Below, in pieces: positions 1 to 8,076 of a stretch of 64,000 bases of DNA (its first letter is position 1; the number at the start of each line of letters is the position of its first letter). This stretch comes from Bradyrhizobium sp. AZCC 1719 (GTDB taxonomy: Bacteria > Pseudomonadota > Alphaproteobacteria > Rhizobiales > Xanthobacteraceae): the NCBI RefSeq assembly GCF_036924525.1, contig NZ_JAZHRU010000001.1, positions 4,369,001 to 4,433,000 of the forward strand, given 5' to 3'. The translations under genes were made by a program, and so were the position numbers. A model generated the notes under the pieces. The model was not told the DNA's origin. It did not search any database and saw only the letters and a program-made list of their open reading frames with translations.

Positions 1-321
1 TTGTAGTCGCCGAGCTTGCGATAGGAATAGCCGATCAAATTGGCGACGGCAGCCGAGTCGTCACGGCCGAGCGCCTTCAACTGCTCGATCGCCGACGCAT
101 AGTCGTGGCGCTCGTAGATCGCGGCGTAAGCAGCGCGATAGCCATCGACGAATGCGGTTTGTTCAATGGCCGGGCGGGCTTCGCTGGATTTCTTTTTCTT
201 CTTCGGCGGCGGAGGCGGCTCGTTGTCGGGATTTGCGTAGACGGCGGTGACGACAGGGGCTGCCGCGAGCGTAAGCGACAACATTGCGAGCGTCAAAAGC
301 CTGATCGCTAGTTTGTTCATG
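1..321 (-). CDS. exported TPR-like protein, 3' part outside the window
   Basis: The ATG at 321 follows an AGGAGA ribosome site. The 107 visible residues start with a signal peptide (MNKLAIRLLTLAMLSLTLAA), then a proline- and lysine-rich stretch (PPPPPKKKKK), then helical sequence with YAAIYERHDYASAIEQLKAL, which resembles a tetratricopeptide unit. The C-terminus runs off the left edge. A periplasmic TPR protein is the likely call; partner and pathway cannot be seen. Confidence 0.75.
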
Positions 322-615
322 CATCTCTCCTGATGGCCGGTTCCACAATCCTACACCGAAGGCCGTTGATGTGAACCCCCGGCAGTTGCGAACATTCCCG
401 CCATCCGCCTTCGATTCTGCCGATTGTGGATTCTGCCGATTTGCCGGCCGCAGTTCGCCTTCAAAAGATGGCGAACCTGCCATGGAGATGAACGAAGTCC
501 GCACGTTCGATTCAGGACGGGTTCACCGCGCCGTGCCTAACGTCGCCCGCATGATCGGCGAGCCCGGCCATTCGGACCGGAGAGCCCGCAGGTCCCCATG
601 GAAGAGGAGACAGCC

Positions 616-861
616 ATGCTCAAGACCTTTTCTGCAGCGCTCGTTGCCGTGTCCGTTCTCGCCGCGCCCGTGTTTGCCGGCACTGCGGGCAAGACCGCGC
701 AAGCTCCAGTGAGCAAGAGTACGCAGGCCCCGGTCACCAAGGCCGAGCAGGGAAAATCGAAGGCGCTGAACGCGAATGCGAGCAGCCATAAGAAGCAGGT
801 CGGCCTGTCGAAGAAGCGTGCCACGGTCAAACCCGCCGCGCCGGCTGCCAAGCGCAGTTGA
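616..861 (+). CDS. small exported Lys/Ala-rich protein
   Basis: An 81-residue protein with a clear signal peptide (MLKTFSAALVAVSVLAAPVFA) and a basic, low-complexity mature part rich in Lys, Ala, Ser and Gln. The ATG at 616 is preferred over 598 because GAGGAG lies just upstream and the signal peptide then begins correctly. No enzyme motif is visible. Such small basic exported proteins are common in bradyrhizobia, and the function is unknown. Confidence 0.6.
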   Translation: MLKTFSAALVAVSVLAAPVFAGTAGKTAQAPVSKSTQAPVTKAEQGKSKALNANASSHKKQVGLSKKRATVKPAAPAAKRS

Positions 862-1064
862 ACCAGCGCGGTCGAATCTGATCCGCCGGCGCGTTTCGCC
901 CCCGCGTCGGCGGATATCGGACCAGCCCACGTGCCATTTGCTTCCCCCATGGCCGTGGGCTGGCGCTGCTTCGATTTGTTCGGGACCAGTAACCGAGATG
1001 CGAATTCCATTTCTCCGCCGGGCAGTCTAAGAGACGGCCAACGGGGGCCGGGGAAGCATTTCGC

Positions 1065-1487
1065 TTGCGAAGTTCAGTCAAAATTGCGGCGGTGGTGCTG
1101 TTGCCGCTCGCGCTGTCGGCCTGCGCCGCCAGCGACGAGAGCAAGCCGATCACGTTTACCGACGATCGCGGCGTCTCCAGCCAGCCTTTTCCGAAAAATT
1201 ACCGCGCGGAAGTGCTGGCGTTTCTGAAGACTTATCTCAACGATCCCGTCGGCGTACGCGGCGCCGTGATGGCCGAGCCGATCGAGCGCGTGGTCGGCGG
1301 GCGGCTGCGCTATGTCGTCTGTCTCCGGTTCAGCCCGCGCGAATCCGACGGCGGCTACCGCGAGCCGCGCGAACGCGCCATCCTTTTTGTCGATGGCCGG
1401 CTCGACCGCATAATCGAAAACGCCGCGGAGCCCTGTGCGGGGCTGCCCTACGCGCCATTTGCGGAACTGGAGAAACTGACGCGCTAG
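1065..1487 (+). CDS. putative lipoprotein
   Basis: A 140-residue protein whose N-terminus has a hydrophobic stretch ending in a lipobox-like LSAC (VVLLPLALSAC), so it is probably lipid-anchored at Cys20. The start is TTG at 1065, with GGGGA about 9 bases upstream. The mature part contains RYVVCLRFSPRES and ILFVDGRLDRII, which give no family I can name. It stands alone between a small exported protein and an alpha/beta hydrolase. Confidence 0.65.
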   Translation: MRSSVKIAAVVLLPLALSACAASDESKPITFTDDRGVSSQPFPKNYRAEVLAFLKTYLNDPVGVRGAVMAEPIERVVGGRLRYVVCLRFSPRESDGGYREPRERAILFVDGRLDRIIENAAEPCAGLPYAPFAELEKLTR

Positions 1488-1608
1488 ATTCGCGCGCGTG
1501 CTGTGCGCTCCACACGAGAGTGTGATGCTGCGCGCCTATACACATCGTGTCCGGCCATTTATATCGTATGCGATATAATCGCATGAGATATAGATCGGAG
1601 AAAAAACT

Positions 1609-2652
1609 ATGTCCTATCCCATCACGCCGGACCGCCGCCGCTTCCTCGGTACCGCGGCCGCAACCCTTGCGGCCGCACCGTTTGCCATGAGCGGGGCGCT
1701 GTTCGCGCAGTCCGGCGACGCCGGGGCAGGCGCGGGCAGGCCGGGCGCCCACGCCTCGTTTGCCGCGCTGAAACAGATCGAAGCCGGCGTTCTCAATATC
1801 GGCTACGCCGAAGCCGGGCCCGCCAATGGTCCCGTCGCCATCCTTCTGCACGGCTGGCCGTATGACATCTACGCCTTCGTCGACGTGGCACCCGTGCTGG
1901 CATCGGCAGGCTTCCGGGTCATCGTGCCCTATCTGCGTGGTTATGGCACGACGCGCTTCCTCTCAGGCGATACGCCACGAAACGGCCAGCAGGGTGCGCT
2001 CGCCACCGACGTCATCGCGCTGATGGATGCGCTGAAGATCGAGAAAGCGGTGGTGGCTGGCTTCGACTGGGGCGCCCGAACCGCCGGCATCGTCGCCGCG
2101 ATCTGGCCGGAGCGCGTCAAGGCGCTGGTTTCGGTCAGCGGCTATTTGATCGGCAGCCAGGAAGCCAACGCAAAGCCGCTGCCGCCCTCGGCCGAGCTGC
2201 AGTGGTGGTACCAGTATTATTTTGCGACCGACCGCGGCCGGCTGGGCTACGAAAAGTACCGGCGCGAGTTTTCCAAGCTGATCTGGCAGCTTGCCTCGCC
2301 GAAATGGAATTTCGACGACGCCATCTTCGAACGCAGCGCGGCGTCCTTCGACAACCCAGACCATGTTGCCATCGTGATCCACAATTATCGCTGGCGGCTT
2401 GGCCTCGCCCCGGGCGAGGCCAAATACGACGCGCTGGAAAGGCGGCTGGGCGAATTTCCGATCATTACCGTACCCACCATCACCCTCGAAGGCGACGCCA
2501 ACGGCGCACCGCATCCGGACCCGAAGGTTTACGCCAAGAAGTTTTCCGGCAGATACGCCCACCGTCTCATCACCGGCGGGATCGGACACAATCTGCCGCA
2601 GGAGGCGCCGCAGGCCTTTGCCGATGCCGTCGTCGAAGTAGCTCGCACTTGA
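1609..2652 (+). CDS. Tat-exported alpha/beta hydrolase, epoxide hydrolase or haloalkane dehalogenase type
   Basis: A 347-residue protein with a twin-arginine signal (DRRRFLGTAAATLAAAPFAM), so it is probably exported folded. The hydrolase core shows the oxyanion motif LLHGWP and a nucleophile elbow AGFDWGAR with Asp where serine hydrolases have Ser. Asp nucleophiles are typical of epoxide hydrolases and haloalkane dehalogenases. The catalytic His is probably in GGIGHNLPQEAP near the C-terminus. The substrate cannot be read from the sequence. The ATG follows GGAG, and the gene appears monocistronic. Confidence 0.85.
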   Translation: MSYPITPDRRRFLGTAAATLAAAPFAMSGALFAQSGDAGAGAGRPGAHASFAALKQIEAGVLNIGYAEAGPANGPVAILLHGWPYDIYAFVDVAPVLASAGFRVIVPYLRGYGTTRFLSGDTPRNGQQGALATDVIALMDALKIEKAVVAGFDWGARTAGIVAAIWPERVKALVSVSGYLIGSQEANAKPLPPSAELQWWYQYYFATDRGRLGYEKYRREFSKLIWQLASPKWNFDDAIFERSAASFDNPDHVAIVIHNYRWRLGLAPGEAKYDALERRLGEFPIITVPTITLEGDANGAPHPDPKVYAKKFSGRYAHRLITGGIGHNLPQEAPQAFADAVVEVART

Positions 2653-2974
2653 AGACGGACGGTTGCCGCCGGCAGTCGCGATGGCCGCCGGCCACGGGCC
2701 GTCACCTGGATATTCCCGGGAAGGAACCGTGAACGAAATCGGATCACTTTTCGGCGAGGGTTGAACCTTGCTTTAGTCATCCCGGACACCAGCTAAGCGG
2801 GGAAACCACCTCCTTAACCGGGGAAAAAGCCTGACGTGCGAGGGAACTAAAACGCTTTGTTGCTGTCGCATTACAGTGGCGCGCCATCCGGTCGCGGGCG
2901 TTTGCCGCAAAGCAACCTAAATGAAGTCACGTTGTTTGGATTGGTATCCGCGACGTTCGTAACGGGGAAATAAG
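2653..2974. other. intergenic region upstream of the beta-barrel gene
   Basis: No convincing coding sequence. It must hold the promoter and leader of the outer-membrane gene at 2975. I could not pick a promoter with confidence. Confidence 0.5.
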
Positions 2975-3688
2975 ATGAAGAAGATACTGCTCGGGGCTGC
3001 TGCGCTGGCCGTCATGGCGGCTCCAGCCTTTGCGGCCGACATGCCGCCCCGGCCGTATACCAAGGCGCCTGCCTATACGGCGCCTCAAGTCGTCTACAAC
3101 TGGACCGGGTTCTATGTCGGCGGCCATGTCGGTGGCGCCTTTGCGGGTGACAACTCCCTGCAGGGCAGCGACGCCCGCTTCCTCGGCGGCGTGCAGGGTG
3201 GCTTCGACTATCAGTTCGCGCCGAACTGGGTGTTGGGCGCCGAAGCCCAGTATAGCTGGCTGCCCAACAACAATAATAATGGCGTGCTGTTTCCGGGCGG
3301 GACGCTCGTGACCTCCAACACCGATCAGATCGGCTCGGTGACCGGCCGGCTGGGCTACACCTGGGGTCCGGCGCTGCTCTACGCCAAGGGCGGTTACGCT
3401 TGGCGCGACGGCAATAATCTCGGCGTATCGGTGGCCGGGGTGCCCACAGGCTTCACCACCAACGGCAACCACCAGGACGGTTACACCGTCGGCGGCGGCC
3501 TCGAATACATGTTCGCCCCGAACTGGTCGGCCAAGGCCGAGTACCAGTATTACAATTTCGGCGACACCACCTTCACGTCAGGTCCTGCCGACATTACCGG
3601 CCGCACCTTCCGCAACGACGAGCATACGGCCAAGGTGGGCGTGAACTACCGGTTCGGCTGGGGTGGTCCTGCTGCTCCCAAATATTGA
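2975..3688 (+). CDS. outer-membrane beta-barrel protein, Omp25/RopB-like
   Basis: A 237-residue protein with signal peptide MKKILLGAAALAVMAAPAFA followed by ADMPPRPYTKAP, the usual start of the mature Omp25/RopB/Omp31-like proteins of Rhizobiales. Alternating hydrophobic strands with aromatic girdles follow (WTGFYVGGHVGGAF; YLEYMFAPNWS-like repeats), and the protein ends with VGVNYRFGW before a short tail. It should be an abundant eight-stranded barrel in the outer membrane. A strong terminator follows at 3717. Confidence 0.88.
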   Translation: MKKILLGAAALAVMAAPAFAADMPPRPYTKAPAYTAPQVVYNWTGFYVGGHVGGAFAGDNSLQGSDARFLGGVQGGFDYQFAPNWVLGAEAQYSWLPNNNNNGVLFPGGTLVTSNTDQIGSVTGRLGYTWGPALLYAKGGYAWRDGNNLGVSVAGVPTGFTTNGNHQDGYTVGGGLEYMFAPNWSAKAEYQYYNFGDTTFTSGPADITGRTFRNDEHTAKVGVNYRFGWGGPAAPKY

Positions 3689-3716
3689 TACCGACTTTGG
3701 TATCGAGACGCGCAAG

Positions 3717-3740
3717 GGCCGGCTTCACGCCGGCCTTTTT
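3717..3740 (+). terminator. rho-independent terminator of the Omp25-like gene
   Basis: Perfect 7-bp stem GGCCGGC/GCCGGCC with loop TTCAC followed by TTTTT, 28 bases after the stop codon. Confidence 0.85.
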
Positions 3741-3865
3741 GCTTGGCGGATGTCGAGGCGAGCGCGCCGGTAATTTTTGGCAGGCGCGAAAAAAATTTCG
3801 CGCTGCATGCAACTTTTCGTCACGATCCGATATTATGGTCCCGGCCGGCTGGTGGGACGACAAAC

Positions 3866-4105
3866 ATGCGTACTTTTGCGTTAGGGCTGATCTTTTCCGC
3901 AGCGGCGTTTCCGTGCCTTGCTCAAACTGTCCTGAAATCCGAACCGCTTATCCTTGCTCCCTATGAAGTCGCCTTCGTGCAGGATCCCTCGTGCGGGGCC
4001 GGCAAGGTGCGCAAGGTAACCGGTGCGATCAGGGGACTGCAGCGGCGCAAGGCCTGTGTCACCCTTGCTTCGGAACAGGCATCGCTGGTCTCAGCGACGC
4101 CGTAG
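3866..4105 (+). CDS. small exported protein, DUF6719-like
   Basis: A 79-residue protein with signal peptide MRTFALGLIFSAAAFPCLAQ and a short mature domain with two cysteines (DPSCGAGKVRKVTGA and RKACVTL), which could form a disulfide. I chose the ATG at 3866 rather than the upstream in-frame start at 3743 because only the former begins a proper signal peptide. The match to DUF6719 is from memory of similar bradyrhizobial proteins and is tentative. Confidence 0.6.
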   Translation: MRTFALGLIFSAAAFPCLAQTVLKSEPLILAPYEVAFVQDPSCGAGKVRKVTGAIRGLQRRKACVTLASEQASLVSATP

Positions 4106-4192
4106 GACCCGACTTCCCGTCTCGGATACCGTCCCGGCGAATGGGGCCCATTCACCGAGGCCTGTCGTGTGCCGACCGCTTGCCGGCCGACA

Positions 4193-4447
4193 CTACGACG
4201 CGAGCTGCAATTCCGTCTGCGCGTCGCGCTCGGCGTCGGCCTTGTTGCGGGCGGGGTCTTCCTGCGGCTCAAGCTGGCAGGGCTTGATCTCGTAGTCATG
4301 GTCTAGCACCGGACGGGGACCCGTGTTGTCTCGCCCGGAGATGACGTCGACGACGAGACCGCTCTTCTGGGCGATCTTCCAAACGTCGGCTGCGGTTGGA
4401 TAGGCCTTGCTCAGCTTGGCATCCTTCGAGAACAGCGCGTAGGGCAT
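4193..4447 (-). CDS. small hypothetical cytosolic protein
   Basis: An 84-residue protein beginning MPYALFSKDAKLSKAYPTAADVWKIA and ending in a charged helical tail. It has no signal peptide or membrane segment. Codon use is typical for this chromosome. The middle (VVDVISGRDNTGPRPVLDHDYEI) is compact and may be a small alpha/beta fold. Function unknown. Confidence 0.6.
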   Translation of the reverse strand: MPYALFSKDAKLSKAYPTAADVWKIAQKSGLVVDVISGRDNTGPRPVLDHDYEIKPCQLEPQEDPARNKADAERDAQTELQLAS

Positions 4448-4654
4448 TGTTAGCTCCGGTAAAAACGGTCAACGCGGAAGCGGGGGCCGGGTTTCAGGCT
4501 TGGCTGCCATGCGGCCATTCCACAGGCTGTTTCGGGAGCAAATTGGCTCGTTTCGGCCCATTTTCGTGGAGTCTCTGAGTCTTTAACGAGCCGTAAACTC
4601 CCGAAAAAAGAATCCCCGAGACTCAGTCGCCAGAATCGCCGGATGTTTCCGGCC

Positions 4655-4762
4655 ATGAGAACGAGCCTCCAGACCTCCTGCGAGCGTGTCCAACTCACGC
4701 TGACCGTTTGCCTGTTGGCTGCCTGCGCAGCCAACATGGCGCTGGTCTATGCCTGGCTCTGA
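4655..4762 (+). CDS. possible small membrane protein (35 aa)
   Basis: A short ORF, MRTSLQTSCERVQ followed by the hydrophobic stretch LTLTVCLLAACAANMALVYA, ends with TGA at 4760-4762. One membrane helix with a basic N-terminus would make it a single-span small protein. It lies in the otherwise empty 4448-4806 gap. There is no good ribosome site, so it may be chance. Confidence 0.3.
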   Translation: MRTSLQTSCERVQLTLTVCLLAACAANMALVYAWL

Positions 4763-4806
4763 ACATCGGGACGGAGCTAAGGAGAGCGCAGCAAGATGTC
4801 TGGGGT

Positions 4807-5229
4807 CTACTTCGCCGGCCGCGCCGGCGGCTCGCCTTCCCGGAGCGCAGCGTGCACCTTTGCCATGGTCGCGGTGCAATAGGCCTCGCGCTCGCGGTTG
4901 AACCGCTCCTGATGGGCACGGAAATTCGCGACCCGCGCCTTGATCTCGGACTGGATGTCGTCCCGCAGGTCAGGACGCGTGAGAGGGGCCAGCCTCGCTA
5001 TTTCCCTCGACGCTTCCTTTGGCGCCTGGGCAATGGGCATCGTCTCCGCCAGCAGCGCCTGGATGTCAGAAAGCGGCGCGGCCGCACGGGTGGGCTCGGA
5101 TGCCTGGACGGAGAGGACGGTGACCGACGTCGTGACCGTCTTCTCGGTCTCCGGCGGCTTGCCGGTCACCGATTGAACAAACGCCATCGTCTGCGCGATC
5201 AGGAGATCGCGTTCCCTCATCCATTTCAT
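4807..5229 (-). CDS. hypothetical helical protein
   Basis: A 140-residue protein (MKWMRERDLLIAQTMAFVQSVTGK...) with a Thr/Val/Ser-rich middle and a charged, predicted helical C-terminal half (SEIKARVANFRAHQERFNRE). No signal peptide, membrane helix or catalytic motif. Codon bias and a start close to the end of the upstream gap support a real gene. Function unknown. Confidence 0.6.
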   Translation of the reverse strand: MKWMRERDLLIAQTMAFVQSVTGKPPETEKTVTTSVTVLSVQASEPTRAAAPLSDIQALLAETMPIAQAPKEASREIARLAPLTRPDLRDDIQSEIKARVANFRAHQERFNREREAYCTATMAKVHAALREGEPPARPAK

Positions 5230-5424
5230 GAGACACCTCGGCCCAAGTCATTCGACCAAACGGCTTTTGTGGAATCAAGCAGATGGGGATGTAACTGGGG
5301 ATAACTGCCGCTCTTTTGCGCGCGAGGTGACAAAACGGTGACAGTTCATGACCGCCAACGCCCACATGGCGTGGGGCGCATCAGGTGATGGTATCCGCAA
5401 GCGTGATCGCGCCAGGCGGGGCGC

Positions 5425-5673
5425 CTAGCGTTCGCGGGGATTGGTGTTCGGGACAAAGGGCGCGCCGATCATGCGCACCGGCGGCTGCTCGCCGACATAG
5501 ATGATCCGCTTGTCGGCTGCCGGCGAATGCTCGACGCCGGCGGTTGTCCGGTCGGCGAACCGGACCGGCTTGTCGTCGAACCCAAGCAGCGTAGCGCCAC
5601 CGGCAATCGCCACGCTGAAACACGTGACGATAGCGAGCAGCACCATGTTGCAGTTTTCTTCGCGAATTCTCAT
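5425..5673 (-). CDS. small exported or membrane-anchored protein
   Basis: About 82 residues starting MRIREENCNMVLLAIVTCFS, with a hydrophobic N-terminal segment and a soluble tail containing DDKPVRFADRTTAGVEHSP and PPVRMIGAPFVPNTNP. An alternative start is the internal ATG at 5646. Neither has a clear ribosome site. It is probably a cell-envelope protein of unknown role. Confidence 0.5.
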   Translation of the reverse strand: MRIREENCNMVLLAIVTCFSVAIAGGATLLGFDDKPVRFADRTTAGVEHSPAADKRIIYVGEQPPVRMIGAPFVPNTNPRER

Positions 5674-6018
5674 GCCGGGAAAACGCGGGAGGGGAAGGGT
5701 AGTTCCTGCCAACAGGGTTGAGAGGCGCGCGACGCCCGCAGCAGTGTGACGCCCACTGGATGAGACAGAAGAAGGATTCAGACGGCAATGGTACCTGATT
5801 GAGATGACATCAGGACATGCATTCGACGATGAGGGCATATGACGATTTGGTATTCGAATCCACCCATAGCTGTATCGGTCGGACCACTCAAAGAAACTGC
5901 GGTGGTGGCAGTGATGGCCGGATGCCAAATGCTAAATGCACCTCGCGCAAAGTTGTCCGCTAACTGTCTTGAATCCGTAGTAGACACCTGACGCAATCAA
6001 TTAAGCTGCGCCAGTAAT
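5674..6018. other. intergenic region, nothing recognised
   Basis: Divergent spacer between the small envelope gene and the alpha/beta hydrolase. It presumably carries both promoters. No convincing ORF, repeat or hairpin was seen. Confidence 0.4.
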
Positions 6019-7128
6019 ATGACAATTCACTTTGGTCCGGAAAGCTATGTTCATTGGCCGGACAGCGATGAGTTCTCGACCGAATTCCTGAGGTTGCTGG
6101 GGGCAGCGCAGGAAGGCGGCTCGATGATTTCCGAATGCTTCCTCGCCGCGAGCCGGATCGACCCGAGCGATCGCGCCAACTCCTGGCATCGGGAATGGAT
6201 CAGGATCGCCGATTTCAATCATGAGCGCGCCAATGATGCCTTCGAGCGCGGTCACCTGTTGACCGCACAAAGTAACTGGCTTCGAGCCATCAACTACTAT
6301 CAGGCATCAACGTTCGCATTGGACGCTGCCGACGAGAAGTCGCAGGACGCGCTCAGCGCCATGCGAGCCTGCGCCCGTCGCTACATCGCGCATCTGACGC
6401 CGGCCGGCGAGGTGGTCGAGATTCCCTGGCTGGAAGGCCACGCGTTGGAAGGTTATTTTTTGCCCGCCCTGACCGCTTCTGATCGAGCGCCTGTCGTCGT
6501 GTGCATGGGTGACCCCGGCCATCGGAAGGAAGAATATCTCTTCAAAGTGGCACGCTACGCACGCGAGCGGGGCATGTCGCTGCTGGCCGTGGATCTCCTC
6601 GGTTCGGGCACCGGCAGCAAATTCGACAAGGTGGTCGGCCGTCCCGATCTGGAATCCTCAGTAGGCCACGTGATGGACTACCTGACGACGAGGGACGACA
6701 TCGATGAACACCGGATAGGCATCCTCGGCGATGGGGCAGGGTCGTCCTTTGTGGCGCGTGGCGTCGCGCTCGACAATCGTTTCGCCGCCGTGGTTTGTGA
6801 CGGCGGAATCTGGGATATGCACGAGCGCGCCTTCTTGATGAATCGCCTCTCGCAGGATGGCGCCGAAAGCAGGGGAATTGAAGGTGGGTGGCCCGGACGA
6901 AGATTCCATTGCCCGGTTCTGATTACCGTGGGCGGACAAGGCTGGTTGAAAAGCAGCGTTGTTACCGATCTGTTCGAACGGCTTAAGTCCTATCATCCCG
7001 ATATTTCACTGAAGATTTTCGAAAGCTCGGAAACAGCCGCTGCGCAAGGCCACCATGACAACCCGACGCTCGCCAACGAATTCATCTTCGACTGGGTTGC
7101 CGATCGCCTCGGCCTGATATCGGCCTGA
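6019..7128 (+). CDS. alpha/beta hydrolase-fold protein lacking the usual nucleophile serine
   Basis: A 369-residue cytosolic protein with a helical N-terminal lid region (residues 1-125) and an alpha/beta hydrolase core, as in the acyl-hydrolase family that includes pseudooxynicotine-type hydrolases. Core landmarks are PVVVCMGDPGHRKEEY, LLAVDLLGSGTGSKF and the C-terminal QGHHDNPTLANEF, which should carry the His. The elbow expected to read GxSxG is GDGAGSS (237-243), so Gly239 sits in the nucleophile position. Either Ser242/243 substitutes or the protein is not a hydrolase. The next gene is a convergent MarR regulator. Confidence 0.8.
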   Translation: MTIHFGPESYVHWPDSDEFSTEFLRLLGAAQEGGSMISECFLAASRIDPSDRANSWHREWIRIADFNHERANDAFERGHLLTAQSNWLRAINYYQASTFALDAADEKSQDALSAMRACARRYIAHLTPAGEVVEIPWLEGHALEGYFLPALTASDRAPVVVCMGDPGHRKEEYLFKVARYARERGMSLLAVDLLGSGTGSKFDKVVGRPDLESSVGHVMDYLTTRDDIDEHRIGILGDGAGSSFVARGVALDNRFAAVVCDGGIWDMHERAFLMNRLSQDGAESRGIEGGWPGRRFHCPVLITVGGQGWLKSSVVTDLFERLKSYHPDISLKIFESSETAAAQGHHDNPTLANEFIFDWVADRLGLISA

Positions 7129-7153
7129 CGCCGCCGCAAATAGCAGCAAATAG

Positions 7154-7693
7154 TCATATGTCCATCGCGACCTTCAGGCAGGCCTTCTCGAGGCGATTCT
7201 TCAGTGCCGCGAGCTTGGCGGTGAAGTCGACGAGTTCGCGGTCGCTGAATTCGGCAAAGATGAAGTTGTTGAGCTCCTCCTGCTGGGACGCCAAACCTGC
7301 GATGTGCTTGTAGGTCTTGTCCGTCAGCGACATCTGCACGACTCGGGCGTCGTCCTCCGAGGTCTTTCGGCGCATGAAGCCCTTCTTCTCGAGCATTTTG
7401 GACTGAGTGGTGACGAAGGACGGGTCAACGTGGAGCATCTTTGACACGACCTTCACAGGTACGCCCTCTCCTTTATCCAGATCGGCCAGAGCCATCAGGA
7501 TCATCCATTGCGGCCCGCTGACGCCGAGGGCCTTTGCCCAGTAATAACGAATCTCCTGGAGATGCACGTTGATGGCGGCGATCTCCCAGGCGAACTGCCG
7601 GGCGATGTCGTGATTCTTGCCCCTGAGCTCATGCGACTCTCCGCGTTTGGCGCGGCTCGACGAGTCCGATCCCTTGCGCGGTTCCTGTCCCAT
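7154..7693 (-). CDS. MarR-family transcriptional regulator
   Basis: A 179-residue protein with the MarR winged-helix core: GVSGPQWMILMALADLDKGEGVPVKVVSKML..., then the recognition region DPSFVTTQSKMLEKKGFMRRK and the wing TSEDDARVVQMSLTDKT. The ATG at 7693 is chosen because AAGGAG precedes it; the longer frame upstream looks non-coding. It lies divergently from the porin at 8077 and convergently to the hydrolase at 6019, so either could be a target. MarR proteins usually respond to aromatic or phenolic compounds; the ligand is unknown here. Confidence 0.88.
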   Translation of the reverse strand: MGQEPRKGSDSSSRAKRGESHELRGKNHDIARQFAWEIAAINVHLQEIRYYWAKALGVSGPQWMILMALADLDKGEGVPVKVVSKMLHVDPSFVTTQSKMLEKKGFMRRKTSEDDARVVQMSLTDKTYKHIAGLASQQEELNNFIFAEFSDRELVDFTAKLAALKNRLEKACLKVAMDI

Positions 7694-7723
7694 GGCGCTC
7701 CTTGTTTTCAAGTCTGCATGAAG

Positions 7724-7734
7724 CAGCTTAGCTG
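7724..7734. promoter_or_regulatory. possible MarR operator
   Basis: Short palindrome CAGCTTAGCTG about 30 bases upstream of the marR start. A similar half (TAGCTGA followed by AT-rich bases) recurs near 7846 in the same spacer. Autoregulation is usual for MarR proteins, but this site is only suggestive. Confidence 0.3.
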
Positions 7735-8005
7735 ATTTAATAACAAATTCATCCGATTGGGGAGCGCTAAGGTGGGTCTGTGCACACGACGCGCGGCGCG
7801 CACCATGGTGTTGCCGCAGCGACACAGTCGGTTGGGATAGATATAGCTGAGTTCATAAAGTATTTTGATTAAGTAAATTGCGCATGCATAGTTCTGGAGA
7901 CGGTCAGGGGGTCCTCGATCGTTCCGTTTTGGTGGTTCGCTTAAGTCCCTCGCGTTTGTGCGGGTGTGTCCGAAGACGCGAAAGACTGAGCGGTTTTTAA
8001 GGGCG

Positions 8006-8047
8006 AGGGCGGACCGTCCTCTGGGGGATCATTCAGAGGTCCGCCCT
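8006..8047 (+). promoter_or_regulatory. stem-loop in the porin 5' leader
   Basis: A 10-bp perfect inverted repeat (AGGGCGGACC at 8006-8015 and GGTCCGCCCT at 8038-8047), with further possible pairing CCTCT/AGAGG inside, sits about 30 bases before the porin start. No T-run follows, so it is not a standard terminator. It may stabilise the mRNA or be a target of RNA-level control. Confidence 0.6.
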
Positions 8048-8076
8048 TGTTCTGCAGAGCAACTTGGAGGTTTAAC

